From: Planomicrobium soli
Lineage (GTDB): Bacteria > Bacillota > Bacilli > Bacillales_A > Planococcaceae
Reading direction: 5' to 3'
DNA: 64,000 nt
Assembly (NCBI RefSeq): GCF_003014655.1
Contig: NZ_PYAT01000001.1
Span: 372,001 to 436,000 of the forward strand
Part shown: positions 16,941 to 23,935 of the stretch, piece after piece
How the letters are laid out: the number at the start of each line of letters is the position of its first letter
Numbering within the stretch: the first letter of the stretch is position 1
Position numbers and translations under genes: made by a program
Notes under the pieces: model-generated
What the model was told of the DNA's origin: nothing
The model's input: only the letters and a program-made list of their open reading frames with translations
Databases searched by the model: none

Positions 16941-17420
16941 TATTTTCTTTAAGTATGTCCTAATAAGAAATTTGTCATTTTCTATTCTATGGTACTTAAA
17001 TTTTATATCCTTAGAATTAACTTTAAATTCATTTCCAAGAGCATCAATTCCAGTTATCTGTAAAGAACCAATTTGATACTCGCGAGTTTTAGGATATAAC
17101 ATAACTATCAATCCTTTGTAAACGTCTCTGTAGTTTTCAACAGTACCATCGTAAAACTCTTTAACTTTTACGTCCTCAGACGAGAAAGTAATATCCTGTA
17201 TTTCATGATAAACTGCATTTGTATTCTCTATAACAAGTGTAATATTTCCACTATATAATTTAATTAAGGATATGCGAAAAATTGGTACATAACTAGATTC
17301 CCATTGCTTCCTCTGTAAATTAACCTGCTGATTTGTAAAAAAAATGTTTAACCCAGTTAATATAGCTGCAATACCAGCCACTACTGCAATGGTTAATTGA
17401 ATATAATCACTAATTATCAA
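16920..17420 (-). CDS. Cargo 4: membrane-anchored protein, unrecognised
   Basis: 166 residues, TTG start at 17420 overlapping the TGA of an xtrA remnant (TTGA). One transmembrane helix at about 9-29 (LTIAVVAGIAAILTGLNIFF), linker NLQRKQW, then a beta-rich domain (YVPIFRISLIKLYSGNITLVIENTNAVYHEIQDITF). The last six codons fall in the boundary repeat. Same plan as the 14595 and 21016 genes. No family recognised. Confidence 0.6.
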   Translation of the reverse strand: MIISDYIQLTIAVVAGIAAILTGLNIFFTNQQVNLQRKQWESSYVPIFRISLIKLYSGNITLVIENTNAVYHEIQDITFSSEDVKVKEFYDGTVENYRDVYKGLIVMLYPKTREYQIGSLQITGIDALGNEFKVNSKDIKFKYHRIENDKFLIRTYLKKIESEPAN

Positions 17421-17484
17421 ATCTCTTCCCCCTCATCAAGATTCACGCTTTTAATTTTTCTATCATCCAGGTTGATTCTAGTTC
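17419..17484 (-). pseudogene. xtrA 3' remnant
   Basis: Encodes TRINLDDRKIKSVNLDEGEEI then stop, matching the xtrA C-terminus (TKIVTHQGKVTRVKWDEGENF). It keeps GAGGGGGAAGAG as the binding site for the next gene, and its stop overlaps that gene's TTG start. Confidence 0.75.
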
Positions 17485-17492
17485 TTATAAAA

Positions 17493-17549
17493 AGACATCA
17501 AAACAGCGTTAAGCTGTAATGATGTCCTTCAGTTGACTGGTGCGGACTC
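17493..17549 (-). repeat. Cassette-boundary repeat T4 (terminator hairpin)
   Basis: Lead GAGTCCGCACCAGTCAACTG, then a GGACATCATTACAGC / GCTGTTTTGATGTC hairpin and a T-run on the - strand. It ends the two-gene PARIS-like unit, 25 bases after its last stop codon. Confidence 0.85.
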
Positions 17550-17573
17550 GTTCATAGTCACTTTATTTTCTTT

Positions 17574-18443
17574 TCATTGGTTAATAATTTGAGTTATCCT
17601 ATATTTTAGGAATTGGAAATTGTCATTAGGATATTCATTTAAAAGCATCGTTTTAATTAAATCTTTATCGACAATTGTATTAACTGTTATTGAACTAATA
17701 TAAGTAATAAGTGATTCTAATAAATACTTTCCACTTATTAATTGTTCATAAGATAAATCATTTTGATTTTTAAAAATCTCCTTTACTTCTTCATATTCCT
17801 CAGAATATTCTTTTTGGTACTTTTGACTATATAATTTTTTAATATTATTTATATATTCTTCAATTTTGTTTTCTTTGATTCCATAGGTTTCTCTATTCAA
17901 ATATACATACGGTGAAATACTACAGTTGGCCCCCAAATCATATTTGAAAGCTATTGCATAACTTATAAATAATTCTGCAAATTTTTCATACGTATATGAA
18001 GTCCACCATTCCCAATTTAATATCTCATCAAGCTCTTCAGGATCATATGTATGAAGCCGGTGCTTCATTAATGTAACTGCTCCTTCTTTTGATATTAAAT
18101 AATTTTCTATAGTGTAAAATTCTAACTCCACTAAATTTGTATGATGAGGAACTTCTTCTCCAATAAGATGATCGAAATCTTTATCAACTATAAATACAAT
18201 TTTATTTTTAGTTTTTTCTTCTATCTTTTTCCATTCTTCAAATATTTGAAGAACATTAGGTTTGTTTTTCATTGGAAAAATTTTTCCAACATTCAAATTT
18301 GTTCCGAACAACTTTTTGATAATTATTTCGTACATTATGTTTAATTTTTCATCTTCAATAAATAAAAATAAATCATATTTATTTTTTTTTACTATAACTT
18401 CAGCGAGATAAGCATTTTCTTTTCTTACTGGTAAGGAACTCAT
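17574..18443 (-). CDS. DUF4435 protein, PARIS AriB-like TOPRIM effector
   Basis: 289 residues; the start overlaps the ATPase stop (ATGA). Motifs fit DUF4435: LFLFIEDEKLN (acidic Glu30/Asp31), IVFIVDKDFDHL (about 82-93) and VELEFYTIENYLI (about 106-118), a TOPRIM-like acidic core; the rest is helical. In PARIS (AriA-AriB) the DUF4435 partner is a toxic nuclease released when the ATPase senses a phage anti-restriction protein. Family membership is read from motifs; function is by analogy. The gene is very AT-rich. Confidence 0.65.
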   Translation of the reverse strand: MSSLPVRKENAYLAEVIVKKNKYDLFLFIEDEKLNIMYEIIIKKLFGTNLNVGKIFPMKNKPNVLQIFEEWKKIEEKTKNKIVFIVDKDFDHLIGEEVPHHTNLVELEFYTIENYLISKEGAVTLMKHRLHTYDPEELDEILNWEWWTSYTYEKFAELFISYAIAFKYDLGANCSISPYVYLNRETYGIKENKIEEYINNIKKLYSQKYQKEYSEEYEEVKEIFKNQNDLSYEQLISGKYLLESLITYISSITVNTIVDKDLIKTMLLNEYPNDNFQFLKYRITQIINQ

Positions 18444-19816
18444 AAAAGAACACCTTTTATTTCAACTGTATTTCCAATGAATTCTCCTATAATATCTGGT
18501 GAATGAGTAGCAATTATAATTTGTGTCTCTTCTCCCTTACTTACAATTGAAGGTAAAAGTTTTGATTGCCAATCAATATGAAGAGACAGTTCAGGCTCAT
18601 CTATAAATAAAATTTTAGTATCATTTTTATCAAATTTTATAATCGAAAAAATATAAAACATTATTAATTGTTTTTCTCCAGAAGAAAGGTAATTTAAGTC
18701 AATATGTTCTTCTTTCTCTAAATTAGTAAAATAGAATTCTCCTTCATTTCCATCGTAAACTATTTTCTTTTCAGTTTCTTTCAACAACTTATTAATAGCG
18801 TCTATAACAGTAGTAGATTTTTCCTTTAATTCATCAATTGCTCTTTTTAAAGGTCTCACCTTTTCTATAACATTATATAAACTTCTTAACTGAGCACTTA
18901 TATATGCATAGTCAAAAAATTCAGGTACATTTATATTTTCTGGATCATTTTTAGTTTTCTTCATAATATTTTTGTGCTGTAATTTGTACTCTTTATAAAG
19001 TTCCATTATATTTTCTCTAAGTTCTTTAAACATTGCATCATTAAGTTCTTCAATTAAATTATCAAAATCTTTTTTGTTGTTTTTAAATGATCTATTGATT
19101 AGGTTTTTTTGAGGTTTTGATAATTCAGTTAGTATCTTAATACGCATATCCTCATGTATATGGATTTCTTTTTGAGCGATATATCTTAAATATTCTTTAT
19201 AATAATTTTCAGCTATATTTAATGAGTTTTCTATATTTTTTTTATTAGTATTAATTCCTATTCTACTTGAGCTAGTTAATTTACTTTCAATACCTTTAAC
19301 CTTTCTATCTAATGGTACATAGACAAGTTCATTTTTCATATTTTTTACAAAATTTTTGTATGTATTTTCTAAAGAAATGTCTTTAATACTGTTAAATTCT
19401 TTATAAAATTCTTTTTTTCCTATATCTTTTTTATAAATATACTCTTCATTTCCATCTTCAGTTATTCTGATAGAATACAACAATTTGTTATTTATATTTC
19501 TAATATCATCTTTATAGTAAAAATTTTCTTCCTCAGCTACTTTGCCATTGATTTTAATCACGTAATTCTTTGTTTCTTTATCTTCAATTACTTCTAACTC
19601 TTGTTGATACTCTCCTTTAACAAAATTCACTTTTAAGTAAGAGTAATTATATCTATAAGTTTTTTCTATTTCACCATTTAAAATCAGATATAGAATGTCT
19701 ATTATCGTAGTCTTACCACTCCCATTTAAACCGTAAAGTATATTTAAGTTTTTTTCTAAGGGAACATAATAATCCTTACGATATAAACCTTTTAATTCTA
19801 AACTTTTAATAAACAT
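18440..19816 (-). CDS. ABC/AAA_15-type ATPase, PARIS AriA-like sensor
   Basis: 458 residues. Walker A GLNGSGKTT at about 29-37, ABC signature LSSGEKQ at about 373, Walker B ILFIDEPELSLH at about 400 and the H-loop ATHSP at about 434, with a long helical insert between them. This is the RecF/OLD-like AAA_15 plan. Paired with a DUF4435 gene, it is the PARIS arrangement. AAGGAGAG lies upstream of the ATG. Unlike the other cargos it has its own leader with a likely promoter, as expected for a defence system active in the lysogen. Other ATPase/TOPRIM toxin pairs remain possible. Confidence 0.65.
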   Translation of the reverse strand: MFIKSLELKGLYRKDYYVPLEKNLNILYGLNGSGKTTIIDILYLILNGEIEKTYRYNYSYLKVNFVKGEYQQELEVIEDKETKNYVIKINGKVAEEENFYYKDDIRNINNKLLYSIRITEDGNEEYIYKKDIGKKEFYKEFNSIKDISLENTYKNFVKNMKNELVYVPLDRKVKGIESKLTSSSRIGINTNKKNIENSLNIAENYYKEYLRYIAQKEIHIHEDMRIKILTELSKPQKNLINRSFKNNKKDFDNLIEELNDAMFKELRENIMELYKEYKLQHKNIMKKTKNDPENINVPEFFDYAYISAQLRSLYNVIEKVRPLKRAIDELKEKSTTVIDAINKLLKETEKKIVYDGNEGEFYFTNLEKEEHIDLNYLSSGEKQLIMFYIFSIIKFDKNDTKILFIDEPELSLHIDWQSKLLPSIVSKGEETQIIIATHSPDIIGEFIGNTVEIKGVLL

Positions 19817-20139
19817 TCCATCTCTCCTTATTAATTTTCATTTTATTATTTTTATGAAAATATTTATCGAAATACCATTACCTAGTAAAAGCCTTAAAGT
19901 AGTTCAGCAATTAAATAAATTTTATATCTGAAATTATTCTCTAGAAGTCAACAATTATTTTGATGCTTAAAACAACTAATTTTACTGCCGTTTGTGCTGA
20001 TTTTATAACATAAGTCGTCGACATTAGAGCACCAACGGATACAGTATAGAATCACTAATGATTAACCAATCTGTCCAGTCTCCTTGTAAAGTAGTATTTA
20101 GAACTTTTAGAACCTTAATCCAATCTTGCTTTGCCAAAG
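19817..20139 (-). other. Leader region of the PARIS-like unit, no gene seen
   Basis: About 320 bases without a supported gene on either strand. The 3' part (- strand) is very AT-rich and carries the promoter described at 19921-19951; the rest next to the decayed xtrA copy shows only short broken frames. It separates the PARIS-like pair from the xtrA copy, so this cargo is not translationally coupled to it. Confidence 0.6.
19921..19951 (-). promoter_or_regulatory. Candidate promoter of the PARIS-like operon
   Basis: TTGACT and TATAAA with a 19-base gap on the - strand, about 105 bases before the ATPase start. The spacing is long for a sigma-A promoter, so this is a reasonable but not certain call. 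Confidence 0.4.
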
Positions 20140-20293
20140 CTATTCTCTTACATCAAACTTGATGGAATTTAACTTGCTGTCATCCATTTCGATTGTAGTT
20201 TAAGCATGAGGTTAGATATCGCCATATTTAACTTTCTTTCCGATATATGCTTAAATTAACTTCTAGGTAATTCCATTATATTAGTATTTGCAA
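20140..20293 (-). pseudogene. Decayed xtrA copy with stop codons
   Basis: On the - strand it starts MELPRS, then frame changes and stops, with recognisable GKKVKYG, PHA-TTIE and KLNSIKFD pieces that line up with the intact xtrA over most of its length. More decayed than the 15347 copy. Confidence 0.65.
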
Positions 20294-20303
20294 ATAAATA
20301 TAT

Positions 20304-20359
20304 AGACATCAAAACAGCATAATGCTGTAATGATGTCCTCCAGTTGGCTGGTGCGGACT
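20304..20359 (-). repeat. Cassette-boundary repeat T5 (terminator hairpin)
   Basis: Lead AGTCCGCACCAGCCAACTG, then a GGACATCATTACAGC / GCTGTTTTGATGTC hairpin. The TAG stop of the 20358 gene overlaps the lead. The T-run is interrupted (TATATATTT), so termination may be weaker here. Confidence 0.85.
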
Positions 20360-20876
20360 AAATATAATTTTTCTCTAATGTTTTTCTCGACTTTTTAACC
20401 GCATTTTTTAACGCTTTATTAATGGAAATAAGAATTTCATTCTCAGCTTTATTTTTTCTGACATCTCCATCACGTTCACGTCCTAAAAAAAAATTTGCAT
20501 GCCTTATATTAGAAGCAATTCCCTCTATTTCTTTAATCATTTCTAAAGGATAAACATCCTTAATCTTTAAATCGAATAATTCCATCGCTTCTTGCAATTC
20601 ATTTCTTAACGTACTCCGATGATGATTTTGAAGTTCAATGTTATCTTTAAAAATATTCAAAGACGCATCAATTGAAAAAATCACATGTTCTACTTTGGGA
20701 ATAAATTCGTTTAACATTACTCGGGTAAAAACCTCATATTTATCTTTTTTAAAATGAGATCTAGTGGCTTTATTTTTTACAAACTCTGTTAATACAGGGC
20801 TTATTGCCCCTATCGATGCTCCGAATAAAGTCCCCACTAAGGCTGATATAGGAGCTATCCATATTTCAAATTCCAT
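20358..20876 (-). CDS. Cargo 2: membrane-anchored helical protein, unrecognised
   Basis: 172 residues, ATG overlapping the TAA of an xtrA remnant (TAATG), with GAGGGGGAAG as binding site. A transmembrane helix rich in small residues at about 6-28 (WIAPISALVGTLFGASIGAI), then an almost fully helical soluble part (NEFIPKVEHVIFSIDASLNIF, then NKALKNAVKKSRKTLEKN). Resembles in plan the C-terminal part of the 15591 protein. No known family. Confidence 0.6.
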   Translation of the reverse strand: MEFEIWIAPISALVGTLFGASIGAISPVLTEFVKNKATRSHFKKDKYEVFTRVMLNEFIPKVEHVIFSIDASLNIFKDNIELQNHHRSTLRNELQEAMELFDLKIKDVYPLEMIKEIEGIASNIRHANFFLGRERDGDVRKNKAENEILISINKALKNAVKKSRKTLEKNYI

Positions 20877-20947
20877 TAAAACTCTTCCCCCTCATCAAAA
20901 TTCACGCGCTTCACTTTCTCACCGTGCACCTTGATTTTCGTTTCTAA
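20877..20947 (-). pseudogene. xtrA 3' remnant
   Basis: Encodes TKIKVHGEKVKRVNFDEGEEF then stop, matching the last 21 residues of xtrA. The remnant starts where repeat T6 ends, so only the part giving the ribosome binding site and overlapping stop is kept. Confidence 0.8.
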
Positions 20948-20951
20948 ATAA

Positions 20952-21007
20952 AGCCACCAAAACAACGTAATGCTGTAATGATGTCCTCAAGTTGGCTAGT
21001 GCGGACT
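20952..21007 (-). repeat. Cassette-boundary repeat T6 (terminator hairpin)
   Basis: Lead AGTCCGCACTAGCCAACTT, then a GAGGACATCATTACAGC...GTTGTTTTGGTGGC hairpin with a few mismatches. Ends the first cargo gene, 8 bases after its stop. Confidence 0.8.
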
Positions 21008-21015
21008 TATTTTAA

Positions 21016-21756
21016 TTAAGATAACATCTTTAATAGACTTTTTTTAGGTTTTGCTACAAGAGCTCCGTTAAGCCAAACTCCCTCTCCTTTATGTTTAAGT
21101 GACATGGCAAAATCCCAATAAATTAGGTATTCTAATATATTCTCTTTTTTGTCGATATCAGTATATTTTATTAATAATGTTAATTCAGGCAAGATATTTA
21201 TATCTTCTTCCTTCAATAAAAAGTTGGAGAGAATCATAAAATAGGAGGGTAAATAAATCTCAAGCTCTTCATCAACTCTTAAAATATTCCCTCTTTTAAT
21301 AGTGGCATTTATCTCATCAAACCACATGTTAACTTTTTTAGTTTGCACGATAAATTTAAAAGATTGCGGTCTTTTTGTTTTAGTAATTATTAGCGTTGTA
21401 TCATTGTCGCTTATTCTTTTAAGTTCATTTTCAACTTCTTTAAAGTTACTAAAAAAATAGTAGTAGGATTCAATATTCGCTGTAGTTCCACCATAGTTAG
21501 TGAGCTTTATTTTGGTATTCGAAAACTTTTCATCTATTTTTTCTTCGGTCTCCCAATCGCAATTTAAATCCGGCAGTAGTTGATCAGTGAATTCTTTTAT
21601 GATTGGTACTATCACTGGTTTTCTTTCCTTATTGAAAAACTTAAATTGCAGCACTAGAGCAAATAGTGCTATAATCACGGCTAAAAGCGAAGTGACTGCT
21701 GTTACCACATTTAGGATTTGATCACTTGTTATATCATTTAAAATCTGTTTTATCAA
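21016..21756 (-). CDS. Cargo 1: membrane-anchored protein, unrecognised
   Basis: 246 residues; TTG start overlapping the TGA of the intact xtrA (TTGA). One transmembrane helix at about 17-40 (VTAVTSLLAVIIALFALVLQF), a basic linker ending KERKPVI, then a beta-rich domain with TKIKLTNYGGTTANIESYYY, the pattern of an immunoglobulin-like or CARDB-like sandwich. Same plan as the 14595 and 16920 proteins although the sequences are not clearly alignable. Function unknown. Confidence 0.6.
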   Translation of the reverse strand: MIKQILNDITSDQILNVVTAVTSLLAVIIALFALVLQFKFFNKERKPVIVPIIKEFTDQLLPDLNCDWETEEKIDEKFSNTKIKLTNYGGTTANIESYYYFFSNFKEVENELKRISDNDTTLIITKTKRPQSFKFIVQTKKVNMWFDEINATIKRGNILRVDEELEIYLPSYFMILSNFLLKEEDINILPELTLLIKYTDIDKKENILEYLIYWDFAMSLKHKGEGVWLNGALVAKPKKSLLKMLS

Positions 21757-21950
21757 AAATTTTCCCCCTCATCCCACTTAACCCGTGTGACTTTTCCTTG
21801 ATGCGTCACGATTTTTGTTTCAGCGTGAGGTGGAAGTTCTGTCAGTTTCACCCTCCCTTCGTTGAAAATAATCACGCAGCTTTTTGGTAGTTCCATTATA
21901 TCCAATTTCAGTTCACCTGTCTCCGAAATATTTACATCCTGCAGCCTCAT
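21753..21950 (-). CDS. XtrA/YqaO family protein (intact parent copy)
   Basis: 65 residues, small and beta-rich (MRLQDVNISETGELKLDIMEL..., GRVKLTELPPHAETKIVTHQGKVTRVKWDEGENF). It matches my recollection of the XtrA/YqaO family found at the end of the early region in PBSX-like and skin-like phages; role unknown. Its ATG overlaps the rusA stop, and its TGA overlaps the TTG of cargo 1. Two long and three short decayed copies of this gene lie in the next 6.5 kb, each at the start of a cargo unit. Confidence 0.7.
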   Translation of the reverse strand: MRLQDVNISETGELKLDIMELPKSCVIIFNEGRVKLTELPPHAETKIVTHQGKVTRVKWDEGENF

Positions 21951-22405
21951 AGAATCACTCCTAAATCGATACCTACCTCTTCCTCAAAATACGATATATG
22001 TACAACCACTTTCGGCGTCATGCTATAGAACTTCCGAACGTTCATGCAGACTACTTGGCTGTCGTCATGCCAAATTACTTTGTTGAGACCATCCTTAACG
22101 CCCTACACATAATTGTCGACGTCCGGTTTGGATGTCGGCAATAGCAAGCCTTGCTCTATAAGCTTCAATTTCGGCTTTGTCTGAAGGTTCTTCGGTATCG
22201 GGCGATAAAAGTCTACGCTTAGGGTTATCGGTCCGCTAATAAGCTTTTTTGGAGCACGCTGTGCAGCTACCAATCGAACATACTGCTTAAAGTCTCTCGA
22301 TTTCGCTGGATCATAGAGAACCGTTTTGCCGGTAAAGGTTTTACCGGCTCTCGGTCTTCCTTGAGCGACTGGATTGCCCATGATTTCAAATAAAATGGTT
22401 TTCAT
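21947..22405 (-). pseudogene. RusA-type Holliday junction resolvase with an in-frame stop
   Basis: 152 codons with one TAG at codon 101. Before it: FEIMGNPVAQGRPRAGKTF and SKPDVDNYV, which hold the conserved metal-binding Asp pair (D-V-D). After it: GVKDGLNKVIWHDDSQVV, the second Asp cluster, then a normal C-terminus ending in a TGA that overlaps the xtrA ATG. The stop replaces the Lys that in RusA enzymes is essential (the K of DNxxK, Lys76 in E. coli numbering); AAG to TAG is one base. So either resolvase activity is lost or a suppressor is needed. Confidence 0.75.
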
Positions 22406-22604
22406 CGTTTCACCTTTTCTTTTTTCTTCAGAAATCCTTGTTGCTGCTTAAATTGATTTAAGGTTCGATTGCTGATTCCGAAATACAGCCTGATTTTCTT
22501 ATCCGAATATCCGCGCAGTTGCAACTCGCCATACATAATCGGATTTAAAATTCCTTCACCAGTTCCTCCTGCGACATTTCCTCTGGTTTAACGATCTGAA
22601 CCAT
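22402..22604 (-). pseudogene. Small helix-turn-helix gene split by a frameshift
   Basis: Two overlapping pieces: MVQIVKPEEMSQEELVKEF (ATG 22604, stop 22545) and a second frame (ATG 22536, stop 22402) LRGYSDKKIRLYFGISNRTLNQFK. Adding one T to the T4 run near 22546 joins them into a continuous 67-residue protein ending in a DNA-binding helix-turn-helix. The stop overlaps the rusA ATG. Either a real mutation, a base-calling error or slippage. Confidence 0.45.
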
Positions 22605-22696
22605 TACTTACGAGCTCCCATGCGTTCAATAGCCATCCCGTTTACTAATCCAATTACAAGTGCAGCAGCCATTCCTGCGATAGACAAAATCATCAT
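22604..22696 (-). CDS. Tiny membrane protein
   Basis: 30 residues, MMILSIAGMAAALVIGLVNG then MAIERMGARK: one transmembrane helix. Its ATG overlaps the preceding TAA (TAATG), and its own stop overlaps the next ATG in the same way. Good coupling suggests it is real; function unknown. Confidence 0.5.
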   Translation of the reverse strand: MMILSIAGMAAALVIGLVNGMAIERMGARK

Positions 22697-22836
22697 TACG
22701 CTTTCCCTCCCTCTGGTAAAACCATTTTGTTCCGTAGTTCGCTAGAATCCACTTCTGCTTTCTCCAGCAACATTTTCAACCCGTACTTCTCTTTAAATTC
22801 CTGTACAATTGCAACTTGCTCCCTCGTAAGCATCAT
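22696..22836 (-). CDS. Small phage protein, unrecognised
   Basis: 46 residues from an ATG at 22836 with a strong AGGAGGAG binding site. Helical and charged (TREQVAIVQEFKEKYGLKMLLEKAEVDSSELRNKM). In the chain of tightly packed small early genes. Confidence 0.55.
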   Translation of the reverse strand: MMLTREQVAIVQEFKEKYGLKMLLEKAEVDSSELRNKMVLPEGGKA

Positions 22837-22878
22837 TGTTCTCCTCCTCTTTATCGCGCTATATGTTCGGACGGTTAT

Positions 22879-22980
22879 TTAATCAAAATATGGAGATTCC
22901 AAGAATCTTATAAGATAAACCGTAGCAATTAATGGAGAAAACAGGATTGCGATACTGCTAAAAAATAGAATGTATTCCAC
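22879..22980 (-). CDS. Tiny membrane protein
   Basis: 33 residues from a GTG at 22980 with GGAGGG upstream; one hydrophobic helix (ILFFSSIAILFSPLIATVYL). Unrecognised. Start choice rests on the binding site. Confidence 0.45.
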   Translation of the reverse strand: MEYILFFSSIAILFSPLIATVYLIRFLESPYFD

Positions 22981-23018
22981 CTATAATCCCTCCGTTTCAT
23001 TCAATAGTGCGGTACCGT

Positions 23019-23198
23019 TTACCATCTATCTTTTGGAATAGCGCCCTCGTAGGCCATCCGATTTCTTATTTCCAACGCTTCCCGGGAATCGCATTCCACG
23101 ATGCTTTGGATTGCTGCTATGCCAAACATCGGCACCTGGCGACTCGGTTTCCAAAACGGGAGAGCCGCCAATACTTTGTTATACTTTTCTTCGTTCAC
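23019..23198 (-). CDS. Small phage protein, unrecognised
   Basis: 59 residues; GTG start at 23198 with CTGGAGG upstream, overlapping the previous stop (GTGA). Contains LPFWKPSRQVPMFGIAAIQSI and REALEIRNRMAYEG. No family recognised. Confidence 0.5.
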   Translation of the reverse strand: MNEEKYNKVLAALPFWKPSRQVPMFGIAAIQSIVECDSREALEIRNRMAYEGAIPKDRW

Positions 23199-23491
23199 GC
23201 TAATGCCTCCAGAGTCTGCAGCAATTCTGCATTTAATTCTTCTTCGCTGAGCCGTTTGAACTTCCAGTCCTTATAGTCTTGGTTCCAGTACTCTTCGGTG
23301 AATTGGAGCCCTGTGAAGACTCTTGTGGCAATGACATTGCCTGGAGCAATCTGACGGTCGTCAAATGCAATCCAAGCCGATGGATCTGCACCGCTGATGA
23401 ACCCTTGAAACGTTCCTTTCTTCCAGCCATCTATGTGATAGATGAACAATCGGTCACCCTTTTTGAGTTCGTTCATTTCTTGGTAGGTCAT
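23195..23491 (-). CDS. Small phage protein with SH3-like start, unrecognised
   Basis: 98 residues. The N-terminus MTYQEMNELKKGDRLFIYHIDGWKKGTFQGFI and WIAFDDRQIAPG suggest a small beta barrel; the C-terminus is helical and acidic (RLSEEELNAELLQTLEAL). Coupled on both sides by overlapping stop and start codons. Confidence 0.6.
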   Translation of the reverse strand: MTYQEMNELKKGDRLFIYHIDGWKKGTFQGFISGADPSAWIAFDDRQIAPGNVIATRVFTGLQFTEEYWNQDYKDWKFKRLSEEELNAELLQTLEALA

Positions 23492-23613
23492 CCCTCAATG
23501 CGCCACCCTTCTTTTTTCCTCAATTTGATTCCAATCGGCCGTAACGGTTCGTAGAGCCAAACCTTTTGTCCACCTTCCCAGCGATACAACAGCAACCATT
23601 TTGCTCGAGCCAT
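23488..23613 (-). CDS. Small basic phage protein
   Basis: 41 residues, MARAKWLLLYRWEGGQKVWLYEP then PIGIKLRKKEGW; begins at an ATG overlapping the previous TGA (TGATG), and its stop overlaps the next ATG. Unrecognised. Confidence 0.5.
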   Translation of the reverse strand: MARAKWLLLYRWEGGQKVWLYEPLRPIGIKLRKKEGWRIEG

Positions 23614-23789
23614 CAGAACCACGGGCTCGCTTTCGGCTCAAGATCTCTTCTCAATTTCTGCTGCAGCAAGAATGCGCGTAAATCGTAATAATCCATGCTG
23701 TCGAGTGCTTCTCCGTTCGGCCCCATTTTTATCCCATATTCATTAAGTTCTTCAACCCAAAACTTCACATGTATATGTTCGCTAGACAC
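23613..23789 (-). CDS. Small phage protein, unrecognised
   Basis: 58 residues; GTG start at 23789 with GAGGGGG upstream. VKFWVEELNEYGIKMGPNG, then MDYYDLRAFLLQQKLRRDLE, mostly helical. First gene after an AT-rich 146-bp gap (23790-23935) that holds no other supported gene. Confidence 0.55.
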   Translation of the reverse strand: MSSEHIHVKFWVEELNEYGIKMGPNGEALDSMDYYDLRAFLLQQKLRRDLEPKASPWF

Positions 23790-23935
23790 GATTCATCCCC
23801 CTCAGCACTTAAAATATCAGATAATTTTAAATACTTACTTCGACATGTTTAAAGGTAAAATATTGACATTTTGTTTCGAAAAAAATTAGAAAGGAAATTT
23901 GTCTTATCTTTTCTTGTCTATGTCGTCTACGTCTT

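Noticed and set aside
14530-21007. Six dispersed repeats as a CRISPR array
   Set aside because: Copies are 0.6-2.8 kb apart with genes between them, are imperfect, and each forms a terminator; no cas genes.
14500-21950. Insertion sequences as builders of the cassette array
   Set aside because: No transposase or recombinase gene, and no terminal inverted repeats around the cargos.
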